From an uncultured Dehalococcoidia bacterium (GTDB taxonomy: Bacteria; Chloroflexota; Dehalococcoidia; Lucifugimonadales; JAAXIE01): a stretch of DNA of 64,000 nt. The position numbers and the translations under genes are program-made. Of the stretch, positions 39,530 to 47,700 are shown piece after piece; position 1 is the first letter of the stretch; each line of letters opens with the position of its first letter. The DNA is taken from contig OX638353.1 of assembly GCA_951813255.1 (NCBI GenBank), positions 1,364,001 through 1,428,000 of the forward strand. Reading direction: 5' to 3'. The notes under the pieces are model-generated. The model was not told the origin of the DNA. It did not search any database and worked only from the letters and a program-made list of their open reading frames with translations.

Positions 39530-39604
39530 ATCCTAGCCTCTATCCATTACCATCCTGGAATCAAAACTAAGACTGGACGTGACCCGTTATGAAGGAGGAG
39601 GCCC

Positions 39605-40939
39605 ATGGCGTCGACGCAGGAGATTAAGGACCGGGTATTCGCGGAGATCGACGCCCGGGGTGATGAGATTGTGGGCGTGGCCAAGGAGATCCTGGCGCAC
39701 CCTGAGGCGGGGTACCGTGAGGTGCGGACGGGGAAGCTGGTGGCGGAGCGGTTAAGGAGTCTGGATATCGAGTGCCGGGAAGGGCTGGCGCTTACGGGCG
39801 TGAAGGGTTCGCTGGCGGGCGGTGGCGACGGGCCGGCCATTGCGGTGCTGGGGGAATTGGACTCGCTGCTGGTGAACGACCATCCCCATGCGGATGCAGA
39901 CACGGGGGCGGCGCATGCCTGCGGGCACCATGCGCAGATCGGGATGATGCTTGGGGTGGCTACTGCGCTGAAGCGTTCGGGGGTGATGCCGGAACTGGGC
40001 GGACGAGTCACGTTCATGGCGGTGCCTGCTGAGGAGTTCATTGAGATTGAGTGGCGCGATGAGATGCGCCAGCAGGGGAAGATTGAGTTTTTGGGTGGCA
40101 AGCCGGAACTGGTGCGTCTGGGTGAGTTCGATGACGTGGACGTGACGCTGCTGGTGCATAGCTCGGCCAATGCGCCGGACAAGATGCTGGGGATGGGCGG
40201 GACGAATAATGGGTTGGTGGCGAAGAGGATACAGTTTTTGGGGCGCGGGGCCCATGCGGGCGGGGCGCCCCACTTGGGGATCAATGCGCTGAATGCTGCG
40301 TCGCTGGCGATGGCTGCGATCAATGCCAACCGGGAGACGTTCAGGGATGACGATACCGTGCGGGTGCATCCGATTATCACCAAGGGCGGGGAGGCGGTGA
40401 GCGCGGTGCCGGCGGATGTGCGGATGGAGACGTTCGTGCGGGGGAAGACGCTGGAGGCGATCACGGACGCCAACATCAAGGTGGACAGGGCGTTGAAGGC
40501 GGGGGCGATGGCGGTGGGTGGCCGGGTGAAGATACAGACGATTCCGGGGTATCTGCCTCTGAGGCAGGACGACAACCTGTCGAGGGTGTTCGAGGAGAAT
40601 GCTAACGGGCTGGTGGGGGCGGAGAATGTGGGGCATGTGCCGCATCGGGGAACGTCGACGGACATGGGGGATATCAGTCACCTGATGCCGTTGATACAGC
40701 CTTATGCGGGCGGGTGCAGCGGGGTGGCGCACGGGGCGGACTTTCTGGTGGATGACTACCAGCTTGGGGTGTTGACTGCGGCCAAGGCTTTGGCGGGGAC
40801 GGTAGTGGACCTGCTGTCGGATGGGGCGACTGAGGCTGGACGGATCATTTCCAGTCACAAGCCTGCGATGAATAAGGATGAGTACCTGCGGTTCCTGAGG
40901 GGGTTGGCGAAGGACGAGACGTTTGACGGGGCGCGGTAG
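39605..40939 (+). CDS. M20D family amidohydrolase/peptidase (AbgB-like)
   Basis: A 444-residue M20 family enzyme of the dimeric amidohydrolase branch. Metal-binding regions: GAAHACGHHAQIGMM, MAVPAEEFIEIEW with the catalytic Glu and a metal Glu, LVHSSANAPD, and the C-terminal HRGTSTDMGDISHLMPLIQPY. The dimerisation domain contains FLGRGAHAGGAPHLGINALNA. The insertion after PAEEFIE and the sequence GTNNGLVAKRIQF match p-aminobenzoyl-glutamate hydrolase subunit B (AbgB) and relatives rather than peptidases. AAGGAGG precedes the ATG. It likely hydrolyses an N-acyl or aminobenzoyl amino acid; no AbgA partner is here. Confidence 0.9.
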   Translation: MASTQEIKDRVFAEIDARGDEIVGVAKEILAHPEAGYREVRTGKLVAERLRSLDIECREGLALTGVKGSLAGGGDGPAIAVLGELDSLLVNDHPHADADTGAAHACGHHAQIGMMLGVATALKRSGVMPELGGRVTFMAVPAEEFIEIEWRDEMRQQGKIEFLGGKPELVRLGEFDDVDVTLLVHSSANAPDKMLGMGGTNNGLVAKRIQFLGRGAHAGGAPHLGINALNAASLAMAAINANRETFRDDDTVRVHPIITKGGEAVSAVPADVRMETFVRGKTLEAITDANIKVDRALKAGAMAVGGRVKIQTIPGYLPLRQDDNLSRVFEENANGLVGAENVGHVPHRGTSTDMGDISHLMPLIQPYAGGCSGVAHGADFLVDDYQLGVLTAAKALAGTVVDLLSDGATEAGRIISSHKPAMNKDEYLRFLRGLAKDETFDGAR

Positions 40940-40979
40940 GGAAGTAAGAAGCTTGAGCTTGGAACGCTAATCACCCACT

Positions 40980-43892
40980 GTGTCACACATGAATCAGTTC
41001 CCGCCCATCAAAATCGAAAGTTCTTGGTTTTATCGCCTCTTCTCCCGAGGAACGACCCACGTTGCAGCCAACGGGCAAGAGGTGAGGCTTCCCAGAGACA
41101 ATGGCGGACTGGCTGCGTCTATCTCCGTCCCCACAATCGCGGCGATTGCAATTCGCCCGCAATGGTTTTGGACCAAGCTGACGTTCTCACTGCTCGACGG
41201 CACTGAACATTGTATTGCGGGTCTCAGTAGCCGTGATGCCATGCGCGTACGCAATGCTGCCGAAGAAGAATCCTCCAGCCGGGCCAAAGGGCTGGAGAAG
41301 AGTCTCAGGGAGCTGGATGAGGAATTGCGCCGACTTCTCGATGGGACTCACTACGTGCGCCATTCTGACTCGCGAAATATACGCGATTCGCTCGTGTCCA
41401 CTGTGGGAGCTTGCCGAGGGCTTGTACGTGAATACCTGAGCAAAGAAGCCAGAGAGGCCCTTCGCCGGATTGAGCCTTTGGCTGCGACGGAACAATTCGA
41501 GGCCGCGCGTGAAAAGGCCAACGAGTTATTCATACAGAAGACCATTCCCTCGGTTCAATCGGCAGCGGTTCTTGGCGGTGCCAGCGGCCTCACTGACGAG
41601 CAAGCTGCGGCTATTGCTACGGACGAGGATGTAACGCTAGTACTCGCAGGTGCGGGGACGGGAAAGACTGCCGTCATCACGAGCAAGGTAGCGCACCTGG
41701 TACGTAACAGAGGCGTTGATCCTCGCGAAATACTGGTGTTGGCGTTCAACAAGAGGGCGGCCGCCGAAATACATGAGCGTTTACCGGTTGACCTTGCGTA
41801 CGCAGACGTCAGAACGTTTCACGCCTTCGGCCTCAGCGTTATCGGCCACGCCCATAAGAAACCGAGCGTGTCCAAACTGGTAGAAGACTCTGGTCAACTC
41901 AGGAACTTCATCGAAGAAAGGCTAAAGAACCTTTTAATCAGCTCACCCAATGAGTCCTTTGAAGTTATGGACTTCGCCGCCTATAATGCCACAACTTATG
42001 AATCGACTTTCGATTTCAACATACTTGGCGAGTATTATGAGTACCTCAACAAGTCTGGGCTGTATACGCTAAATGGTCAGCGAGTGAAGAGCTTTGAAGA
42101 AGTTGAAGTCGCGAATTTTCTGACACTCCATGGAATTGACTTTCAATATGAGCGGCCCTTCCCAGTCGACACTTCGACCAAAACGTACAGCCAATATAAA
42201 CCGGACTTCTATCTGCCCTACTACGACATTTACATTGAACATTTTGCGCTCGACGAGGGCGGACACCCACCGGAACATTGGCACAGATACGCCGAGGGAG
42301 TGTCGTGGAAGCAGCAGGCGCATAGGACACATGGAACACGCCTTATTGAGACATACAGTTGGCAACGCAAAAAAGGAGTCCTTCGCCAGGAGCTCAGGAA
42401 ACAGCTTGAAGCAGCCGGAGTTACGTTAACAAGGGTACCGGTAAGTAACCTTATCCAACGCTTCCGGGATTGGGTGATGCAAAAAGTCTCCTGGCTTGCG
42501 AGACTGGTAGCTTCCTTTCTGAACCACGTCAAGACAGGCCGGATGTCCCAGGAACAACTGCGGAGGCGTGCCGATGGCTCACGCGACCCTGCTCGCAGCC
42601 ACAGCTTCTTGAACATCTTCGAGCTTATTCAAGGCCAATACGAGGCGGCACTCGCAGGGGAACTGGACTTTCATGACCAGATAAATCAGGCGACTAACTT
42701 GCTTCGTGATGGAATATGCCCAAAGCAATACTGTTACATACTCGTTGACGAATTCCAAGACATCTCCGCGGGGCGTATGGAATTGCTCAAGGCACTGCGA
42801 CGGGAGGACACGGCGTATTTTCTTGTTGGGGATGACTGGCAGTCGATTTACCGCTTTGCAGGAAGTGATATTAGCTTAGTGCGCAATTGTAGTGAGCACT
42901 TTGGGTATGTAAAGGAACGGTTTCTGAGCCAGACGTTTCGCTTCGGTGACGGGATTCTCAAACTTTCGAGTGACTTCATACGACAGAACTCTGTACAGAC
43001 TCAGCGCACGATGCGGCCTTCGAAAAATGCCACAGACGACGGCATCACTATCGTAGTGAACAGCAAGGAGCCTGAATCCCAGGGATCAAAGGTAGCTGAC
43101 CAGTCAAACGGCTTGCTCTTGGCATTAAAGGACATCGATCTTCGCTCAACCATTTCCGACGATTCGTTACCGTCGTTGCTCGTGCTCGGTCGCTATCAGA
43201 ATAGCCAAGTCACTCTGCGGCAAGCTAAGCTGAGCAACGAATATTTCAGTACAATACACGCCGCGAAGGGTAAAGAGGCTGAATACGTAATCGTCTTAGA
43301 CCTAGTGAATGAGAGACGAGGCTTCCCGTCACAGGTAGAGGACGACCCACTAATGGAACTAGTGTTGCCGCCTGCCTCTGATGGACACTTCCCGCATGCC
43401 GAGGAGCGGCGTCTTTTCTACGTAGCCATGACGCGGGCTAAAAGAGGGGTTTATCTCGTCGCAGATTCAGGGCGTCCATCTTCTTTCGTTGAGGAGTTAC
43501 GCAGTCGTCATGGGAACCTGCGACATCTTGGCGGCAATTTGGGCTACGAAGGCCCTCAGTGTCCACGGTGTATGACCGGTACACTCCTTGTATCGCAAAG
43601 TCGCAAGAATCTGCGATGTGCCTACTACCCACTCTGCACCCACCTCGCACCACTCTGCCCCGATTGTGATGAAGGGTACTTGGTGGCCGTTCCCGATTCT
43701 CCTGCTGCCACCTGCACGAATGCGGCGTGCAACAGTCGTCCTAATATATGCCCTAAGTGCGGTTTGGGAGTTCTCACCAAGAAGAGCGGTCCATACAGCC
43801 TCTTCTGGGGATGTAGCGAGTTCTCTTCCGAGCCGCCATGCACGTACACCAGAAATCTAGACACTGACAACGCTGCCCGACATCACCCCTGA
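40980..43892 (+). CDS. helicase IV (HelD)-like UvrD-family helicase with nuclease-like insertion and zinc ribbons
   Basis: A 970-residue SF1A helicase. Residues 1-190: a domain like the N-terminus of E. coli helicase IV (RPQWFWTKLTFSLLDGTEH). Walker A is LVLAGAGTGKTAVIT near 228; motif Ia follows as LVLAFNKRAAAEI. About residues 370-490 contain an insertion with VEVANFLTLHGIDFQYERPF, YKPDFYLPYYDIYIEHFALDE and GTRLIETYSWQ, which looks like a PD-(D/E)XK nuclease (Glu, Asp of PDF, Glu of IEH). Walker B is ILVDEFQDIS near 590, then GDDWQSIYRF, FSTIHAAKGKEAEYVIV and YVAMTRAKRGV. The C-terminal 110 residues carry three zinc-ribbon-like Cys clusters (CPRC, CPDC, CPKC) as in topoisomerase I. Start could be GTG at 40980 or ATG at 40989. 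Helicase with nuclease suggests DNA repair or defence; third-position GC is lower than in neighbours. Confidence 0.9.
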   Translation: MSHMNQFPPIKIESSWFYRLFSRGTTHVAANGQEVRLPRDNGGLAASISVPTIAAIAIRPQWFWTKLTFSLLDGTEHCIAGLSSRDAMRVRNAAEEESSSRAKGLEKSLRELDEELRRLLDGTHYVRHSDSRNIRDSLVSTVGACRGLVREYLSKEAREALRRIEPLAATEQFEAAREKANELFIQKTIPSVQSAAVLGGASGLTDEQAAAIATDEDVTLVLAGAGTGKTAVITSKVAHLVRNRGVDPREILVLAFNKRAAAEIHERLPVDLAYADVRTFHAFGLSVIGHAHKKPSVSKLVEDSGQLRNFIEERLKNLLISSPNESFEVMDFAAYNATTYESTFDFNILGEYYEYLNKSGLYTLNGQRVKSFEEVEVANFLTLHGIDFQYERPFPVDTSTKTYSQYKPDFYLPYYDIYIEHFALDEGGHPPEHWHRYAEGVSWKQQAHRTHGTRLIETYSWQRKKGVLRQELRKQLEAAGVTLTRVPVSNLIQRFRDWVMQKVSWLARLVASFLNHVKTGRMSQEQLRRRADGSRDPARSHSFLNIFELIQGQYEAALAGELDFHDQINQATNLLRDGICPKQYCYILVDEFQDISAGRMELLKALRREDTAYFLVGDDWQSIYRFAGSDISLVRNCSEHFGYVKERFLSQTFRFGDGILKLSSDFIRQNSVQTQRTMRPSKNATDDGITIVVNSKEPESQGSKVADQSNGLLLALKDIDLRSTISDDSLPSLLVLGRYQNSQVTLRQAKLSNEYFSTIHAAKGKEAEYVIVLDLVNERRGFPSQVEDDPLMELVLPPASDGHFPHAEERRLFYVAMTRAKRGVYLVADSGRPSSFVEELRSRHGNLRHLGGNLGYEGPQCPRCMTGTLLVSQSRKNLRCAYYPLCTHLAPLCPDCDEGYLVAVPDSPAATCTNAACNSRPNICPKCGLGVLTKKSGPYSLFWGCSEFSSEPPCTYTRNLDTDNAARHHP

Positions 43893-44049
43893 TGTTCAGA
43901 GGTTCCATCGGCACCGAGATCATGGTGTGATACAGTGGGAACATCAATTGTAGTCTGCTAATGTGTCTACAGCACAATGTGCGAACGCGCGGTCACAGGG
44001 GCACTACTGTGAACAAGTAGGGGATTGGGACCCCAAGGAAGGAGATGGG

Positions 44050-44913
44050 ATGAAGATCGGGATTGGGTTGCCGGCGGCTTTGCCTGGGACTGGGGGAGCG
44101 GAGATTCTGGAGTGGGCGCGGAAGGCGGATGAGGGGCCTTTCTCGAGTGTGAGCGTGATTGACCGGATTGTGTTTCCGTGCTTTGAGCCGATGATCACGC
44201 TGGCGGTTGCTGCGTCGGTCACACAGCGGGTGCGGCTGACGAGCACGCTGGTGCTGGCCAGCCTGCGAAATGCCGGAGTACTGGCGAAGGAGGCTGCCAC
44301 GCTGGATGCCTTCTCGGGCGGGCGGTTGACGCTGGGGCTGGGCATCGGGCGGAGGGAGGATGATTTCCGGGCTGCGCCTGCGCCTTACGAGGGCCGTGGA
44401 CGGAGATTCGAAGAGCAGCTGGACGTGATGCGCAAGGTGTGGTCGGGGGAGGCTCTGTCGGAGGACGTGGGGCCGGTCGGGCCGACTCCGGGCAGGCCAG
44501 GCGGGCCGGAGGTGCTGATCGGAGGCAGGGACCGGCGGGCGATCAGCCGGGTGGGACGCTGGGCTGACGGGTTCCTTGCTGCGCCTGCTCCTCCACAGGA
44601 CATCGCCAGCCAGTATGCCATTGCGGAGGAGTCGTGGCGGGAGGCTGGGCGGCAGGGCAAACCCCGGCTGGTGGGTATGGTCTACTATGCGTTGGGACAG
44701 GGGGCTGCCGACGAGGGGGCGGACTACCTGCGCGACTACTATTCTCAACTGGGGCCTGCTGCCAACGTGATTGCACAAGGCATCGTGGGTTCGCCTGAGG
44801 CGGCCAAGGATGCCATTCGCGACTGTTCGAGCATTGGCATGGACGAACTGATGATGCTGCCCACGGTGAGGGGCATCGACCAGCTAGAAAGGCTGGCTGA
44901 CCTGGTTGACTAG
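44050..44913 (+). CDS. LLM class flavin-dependent (F420-like) oxidoreductase
   Basis: A 287-residue protein; the ATG at 44050 follows GGAAGGAGATGG, while the longer frame upstream has no family likeness. It begins KIGIGLPAALPGTGGAEIL and carries EGPFSSVSVIDRI, RVRLTSTLVLASLRNAGVLAKEAATLDAFSGGRLTLGLGIG and RREDDFRAA. The absence of the EHH motif and the short length point to the F420-dependent or FMN-dependent reductase branch of the luciferase-like family, not to the alkanal monooxygenase branch. It converges with the PIG-L gene nine bases away. Substrate unknown. Confidence 0.9.
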   Translation: MKIGIGLPAALPGTGGAEILEWARKADEGPFSSVSVIDRIVFPCFEPMITLAVAASVTQRVRLTSTLVLASLRNAGVLAKEAATLDAFSGGRLTLGLGIGRREDDFRAAPAPYEGRGRRFEEQLDVMRKVWSGEALSEDVGPVGPTPGRPGGPEVLIGGRDRRAISRVGRWADGFLAAPAPPQDIASQYAIAEESWREAGRQGKPRLVGMVYYALGQGAADEGADYLRDYYSQLGPAANVIAQGIVGSPEAAKDAIRDCSSIGMDELMMLPTVRGIDQLERLADLVD

Positions 44914-44922
44914 CAGCTTCGA

Positions 44923-45669
44923 CTAGGCGGTGCCATTGGTCGAGTAGCGGGCGAGCCAAGGGTCCGAGATGACTGGAAGACGCCGGAAGCGCTCAGCGTA
45001 CTCGAGTCCCGCGGGCTCGGCGGTCTCGCGGGCCCACTGCTGTATTCGCTCCCAACGACCTGTGCGTCCCACGAACTGGCTGGCGTGCATGCTAAGGGAG
45101 TCGTACTTCAGGCGGAGTGTGGGGCCGATCTCGACGTAGGTGTCTGGGTCCTCGCTACCCCAGAGGAAGACTTCCTTCACCAAGTGGGGCTCCAAGCCCT
45201 CGTCGCGCAGCAGTTCGGGATAGTAGTGGGGATTGCAGGCGTAAGGGGCGATGGCTTCGAGGGTCACCAAGCCACTCATACGGTGGTCGCGGTGGGTGTG
45301 GGACTTGGAGCGCCAAGGGTCGATGCACATGACCACGTCGGGGCGGTACTTGCGTATGGCCCGGACGACACCTCTGCGGAACTCGTGGTTGTCCTCCAGG
45401 GTACCGTCGGGTATGCGGAGGAAGGTGACTTCAGTGACGCCCATGACGTCGGCGGCTTCCTGTTGCTCCCTCTCTCGTATCTCGGCCAAGCGTTCACGGG
45501 TCATCTCGGGGTCGCCGGTGCCCTTGTCGCCGTTGGTGCAGAGGACGTAGTAGCCCCTAGCACCCTCGCTAATCCACCTGCCGATGGTGCCCCCGCAGCC
45601 TCCTTCGGCGTCGTCGGGATGGGGTGTGACCAGCAGGGCGGCTTTGGGCGTGTAGTCCACTATGTTCAT
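44923..45669 (-). CDS. PIG-L family deacetylase
   Basis: 248 residues from the ATG at 45669. The PIG-L/LmbE metal site is complete: VTPHPDDAEGGCGGTI (HPDD) near residue 17 and SKSHTHRDHRMSG (H-x-D-H). Strands VTFLRIPDG, VVMCIDPWR and the loop EIREREQQEAADVMGV follow the family. Known members remove the acetyl group from N-acetylglucosaminyl lipids, mycothiol and bacillithiol precursors, or lincomycin- and teicoplanin-type compounds. No thiol-cofactor gene is adjacent, so the substrate is open. A longer frame upstream includes a Pro-rich segment and is not counted. Confidence 0.9.
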   Translation of the reverse strand: MNIVDYTPKAALLVTPHPDDAEGGCGGTIGRWISEGARGYYVLCTNGDKGTGDPEMTRERLAEIREREQQEAADVMGVTEVTFLRIPDGTLEDNHEFRRGVVRAIRKYRPDVVMCIDPWRSKSHTHRDHRMSGLVTLEAIAPYACNPHYYPELLRDEGLEPHLVKEVFLWGSEDPDTYVEIGPTLRLKYDSLSMHASQFVGRTGRWERIQQWARETAEPAGLEYAERFRRLPVISDPWLARYSTNGTA

Positions 45670-45787
45670 GAAGCAGATGACTCCTTGGTCCCGAGTGGGG
45701 CCCGTGTGAGGGACGTTTGGTGACGATGGTACGGGAAGAGGGTGGGCGGTAGCAAGGGGAGGTGGCACTGGAAGCTGCGATATGCGC

Positions 45788-45816
45788 TTGACTGCATGCC
45801 AGGCGTGCGACACAAT
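45788..45816 (+). promoter_or_regulatory. promoter of the toxin-antitoxin operon, close to the ATG
   Basis: TTGACT (45788-45793), a 17-base spacer and CACAAT (45811-45816). The ATG of the toxin gene at 45823 is seven bases beyond, so the mRNA would be leaderless or nearly so. There is also no Shine-Dalgarno before that ATG. Confidence 0.45.
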
Positions 45817-45822
45817 CATCAA

Positions 45823-46191
45823 ATGAGATGGGAGGCCATCCTCTATGCGGCTTTCGTACGCGATTTCGAAGGCCTATCCGACCAGGTGCAAGACGAACTC
45901 CTTGCCAACGTCAGTCTGCTGCAGGCTTTCGGTCCAGCCCTTGGGCGACCGACGGTAGACACGTTGAAGGCTTCACGCCACGCCAACATGAAGGAACTTC
46001 GCTTCAACGCCGACGGCGGTGTATGGAGAGTGGCTTTTGCATTCGACCCACAGCGTAGAGCGATACTTCTGGTTGCTGCCAACAAGTCAGGGATCAGCGA
46101 ACGGCTTTTCTACCGGAGACTGATCTCGCAGGCAGACGATCGCTACGATGCACATCTCCGCCACCTAAGGGAAGAACGGAGCGCAGAATGA
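45823..46191 (+). CDS. HigB/RelE-like (Gp49 family) toxin
   Basis: A 122-residue protein starting at ATG 45823 (the frame upstream is noise). It matches the phage-derived Gp49-like/HigB group: LYAAFVRDFEGLSDQVQDELLANVSLLQAFGPALGRPTVDTLKAS, then NMKELRFNADGGVWRVAFAFDPQRRAILLVAANKSG and FYRRLISQADDRYDAHL. The ELRF..... WRVAFAFDP..RAILL strand pair with Arg/Lys residues is the mRNA interferase core. The stop overlaps the next gene's ATG by four bases, a typical toxin-first HigBA arrangement. It probably cleaves mRNA on the ribosome when antitoxin is lost. Confidence 0.88.
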   Translation: MRWEAILYAAFVRDFEGLSDQVQDELLANVSLLQAFGPALGRPTVDTLKASRHANMKELRFNADGGVWRVAFAFDPQRRAILLVAANKSGISERLFYRRLISQADDRYDAHLRHLREERSAE

Positions 46192-46520
46192 CAACACTGG
46201 CCGAAATCATGAACAAGCTGCCGCCAGAGCGCCGCAAGAGGATAGAAGAGCACGCGCAGGAACTCATCTCCGAAGAACTGACGTTGCGGGACTTGCGCAA
46301 GGCTCGGGCGAAAACCCAAGCCCACCTGGCCCAGAAGCTCCGAATCAAGCAGGAGAATGTGTCCCGTATCGAAAAGCGGACAGACCTGCTGCTCTCCACA
46401 CTCACCAGTTATGTTGAGTCGATGGGAGGCAAGCTGAGACTAGTGGCCGAGTTTCCAGACCGACCGCCTGTCACGCTGACGGGCATCGGTGACTTGAACA
46501 CCGGGCTAGAAGATGAATAG
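46188..46520 (+). CDS. HigA-like XRE-family antitoxin
   Basis: A 110-residue DNA-binding protein. Helix-turn-helix: LTLRDLRKARAKTQAHLAQKLRIKQENVSRIEKRTDLLLSTLTSYVESMGGKLRLVAEFPD, the XRE pattern with the QENVSRIE recognition helix. The N-terminal 30 residues form an extra helix (MNKLPPERRKRIEEHAQELI). It overlaps the toxin gene (ATGA). It would bind both the toxin and the operator near 45790-45820, giving autoregulation. That the pair is active is not shown by sequence. Confidence 0.9.
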   Translation: MTTLAEIMNKLPPERRKRIEEHAQELISEELTLRDLRKARAKTQAHLAQKLRIKQENVSRIEKRTDLLLSTLTSYVESMGGKLRLVAEFPDRPPVTLTGIGDLNTGLEDE

Positions 46521-46538
46521 CGAATACGGACGAGTCCG

Positions 46539-47474
46539 CTAGTCCAAGCGGCGGGCTTGGCCGCGGCGGGGGCGGCGTTCTACTAGCCTGCCTTGGCCTA
46601 CGCCTTGACTCATGCGGCCGTATTCGGAGGAGAGTTCGGCGCCTGCTATGAGGATGAGGGCGGAGATGTAGGTCCAGGCTAGGAAGGCGACGACGGAGCC
46701 GAGGGAGCCGTAGACCCTGGCATAGTCGGCGAAGTTCTCCAGATAGAAGACGAACAAGCTCTTGCCCACCTCGAAGGCGATGGCTGCCACCACCGCACCG
46801 GGCCAGATGTGACGCCAACGGGTCTCGGTGTTGGGGACATACCTGTAGATCAGCAGGAAGATGGTGAGGGTGAAGACAAAGGGCAGGGGGCGCGTCAACA
46901 GGTTGATTCCACCGTGTTCCAGCCATTCGAGGCGACCTATTCCGGGGACGTCAATCCTTCCCAAGACCTGGAGGGAAGTCGTGAAGGCCATGGAGGTCAG
47001 GAACAGGATGCCAACGCCACAGGACATGAGGAGATTCCGCACTTTGTCGATGTAGAAGGGACGGTCTTCGTGCACGTCCCATGCGCGGTTGACGGCGCGG
47101 CTGATGGCACCAAACATGGCGCTTGCGGTCCAAAAAAGGCCGATGACCCCTATAACACCAAGAAGGCCGCTCACGTCCTTCACAGCGTGGATATTGTGGG
47201 CCAGCAGCTCGTTGGAGCCGGGAAGGTAGGTCTCAAAGAAGTCCACAAGATCGTCTTGGAAGGAGTCGGAGTTCAGCATCAGGCTCAAGACGAAGATCAA
47301 TCCAACGGTGAGGGGGAAGAGGGAGAGAATGGCGTAGTAGGCCACCCCGGCCGCCATGTGGGTGGCATCGTCGCGGCCCATCTCCCGCACGGTGCGGACT
47401 ATCAGGAGGACGACAGGAATACGGAGGAGCGCACGTACGGTGGGGTCAAGGAAGATACGACGGAATGCTTTCAT
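46539..47474 (-). CDS. YihY/virulence factor BrkB family membrane protein
   Basis: A 311-residue protein with six membrane segments, the usual YihY layout. Characteristic: HMAAGVAYYAILSLFPLTVGLIF (the first membrane segment with A-Y-Y-x-L-S-L-F-P-L), LGVIGVIGLFWTASAMFGAISRAVNRAWD, VPNTETRWRHIWPGAVVAAIAFEVGKSLFVFYL and YGSLGSVVAFLAWTYISALILIAGAEL. The older name ribonuclease BN is an error carried through databases. The C-terminal tail is Arg-rich (RLVERRPRRGQARRLD). Function may be transport of a lipid or small molecule. It converges with the toxin-antitoxin operon. Confidence 0.92.
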   Translation of the reverse strand: MKAFRRIFLDPTVRALLRIPVVLLIVRTVREMGRDDATHMAAGVAYYAILSLFPLTVGLIFVLSLMLNSDSFQDDLVDFFETYLPGSNELLAHNIHAVKDVSGLLGVIGVIGLFWTASAMFGAISRAVNRAWDVHEDRPFYIDKVRNLLMSCGVGILFLTSMAFTTSLQVLGRIDVPGIGRLEWLEHGGINLLTRPLPFVFTLTIFLLIYRYVPNTETRWRHIWPGAVVAAIAFEVGKSLFVFYLENFADYARVYGSLGSVVAFLAWTYISALILIAGAELSSEYGRMSQGVGQGRLVERRPRRGQARRLD

Positions 47475-47638
47475 AGAGCGCTCATCCTTCTTGTGGCAAG
47501 AAAAGCGAACACTCTAGGACCCAGACTCCATAATTGCGAAACAATACACTCAACGGCGAGAGAATTGTGTAAGTCTCGCATGAGGCCACCTCGGCCGTCT
47601 GAGGGTTAAGTGACCAGTTTTGAGCTTTCCAGCGTCGT

Positions 47639-47678
47639 CCCCGCTTGCGACAAGGCGAGGGGCCTCTCGCAAGCGGGG
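47639..47678. terminator. 12-bp perfect hairpin downstream of the repeat-protein gene
   Basis: CCCCGCTTGCGA (47639-47650) pairs with TCGCAAGCGGGG (47667-47678); the 16-base loop itself contains GAGGGGCCTC, able to form a small inner stem. It follows the 47701 gene on the minus strand. No T-run, so a repeat element or transcript-stability hairpin is equally possible. Confidence 0.5.
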
Positions 47679-47700
47679 TTGATCGGCTCGAATGGCCGTG

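Noticed and set aside
39547..40858. Two long minus-strand frames (372 and 368 codons)
   Set aside because: Antisense of the M20 amidohydrolase with Ser/Pro- or Arg/His-rich composition and no family resemblance.
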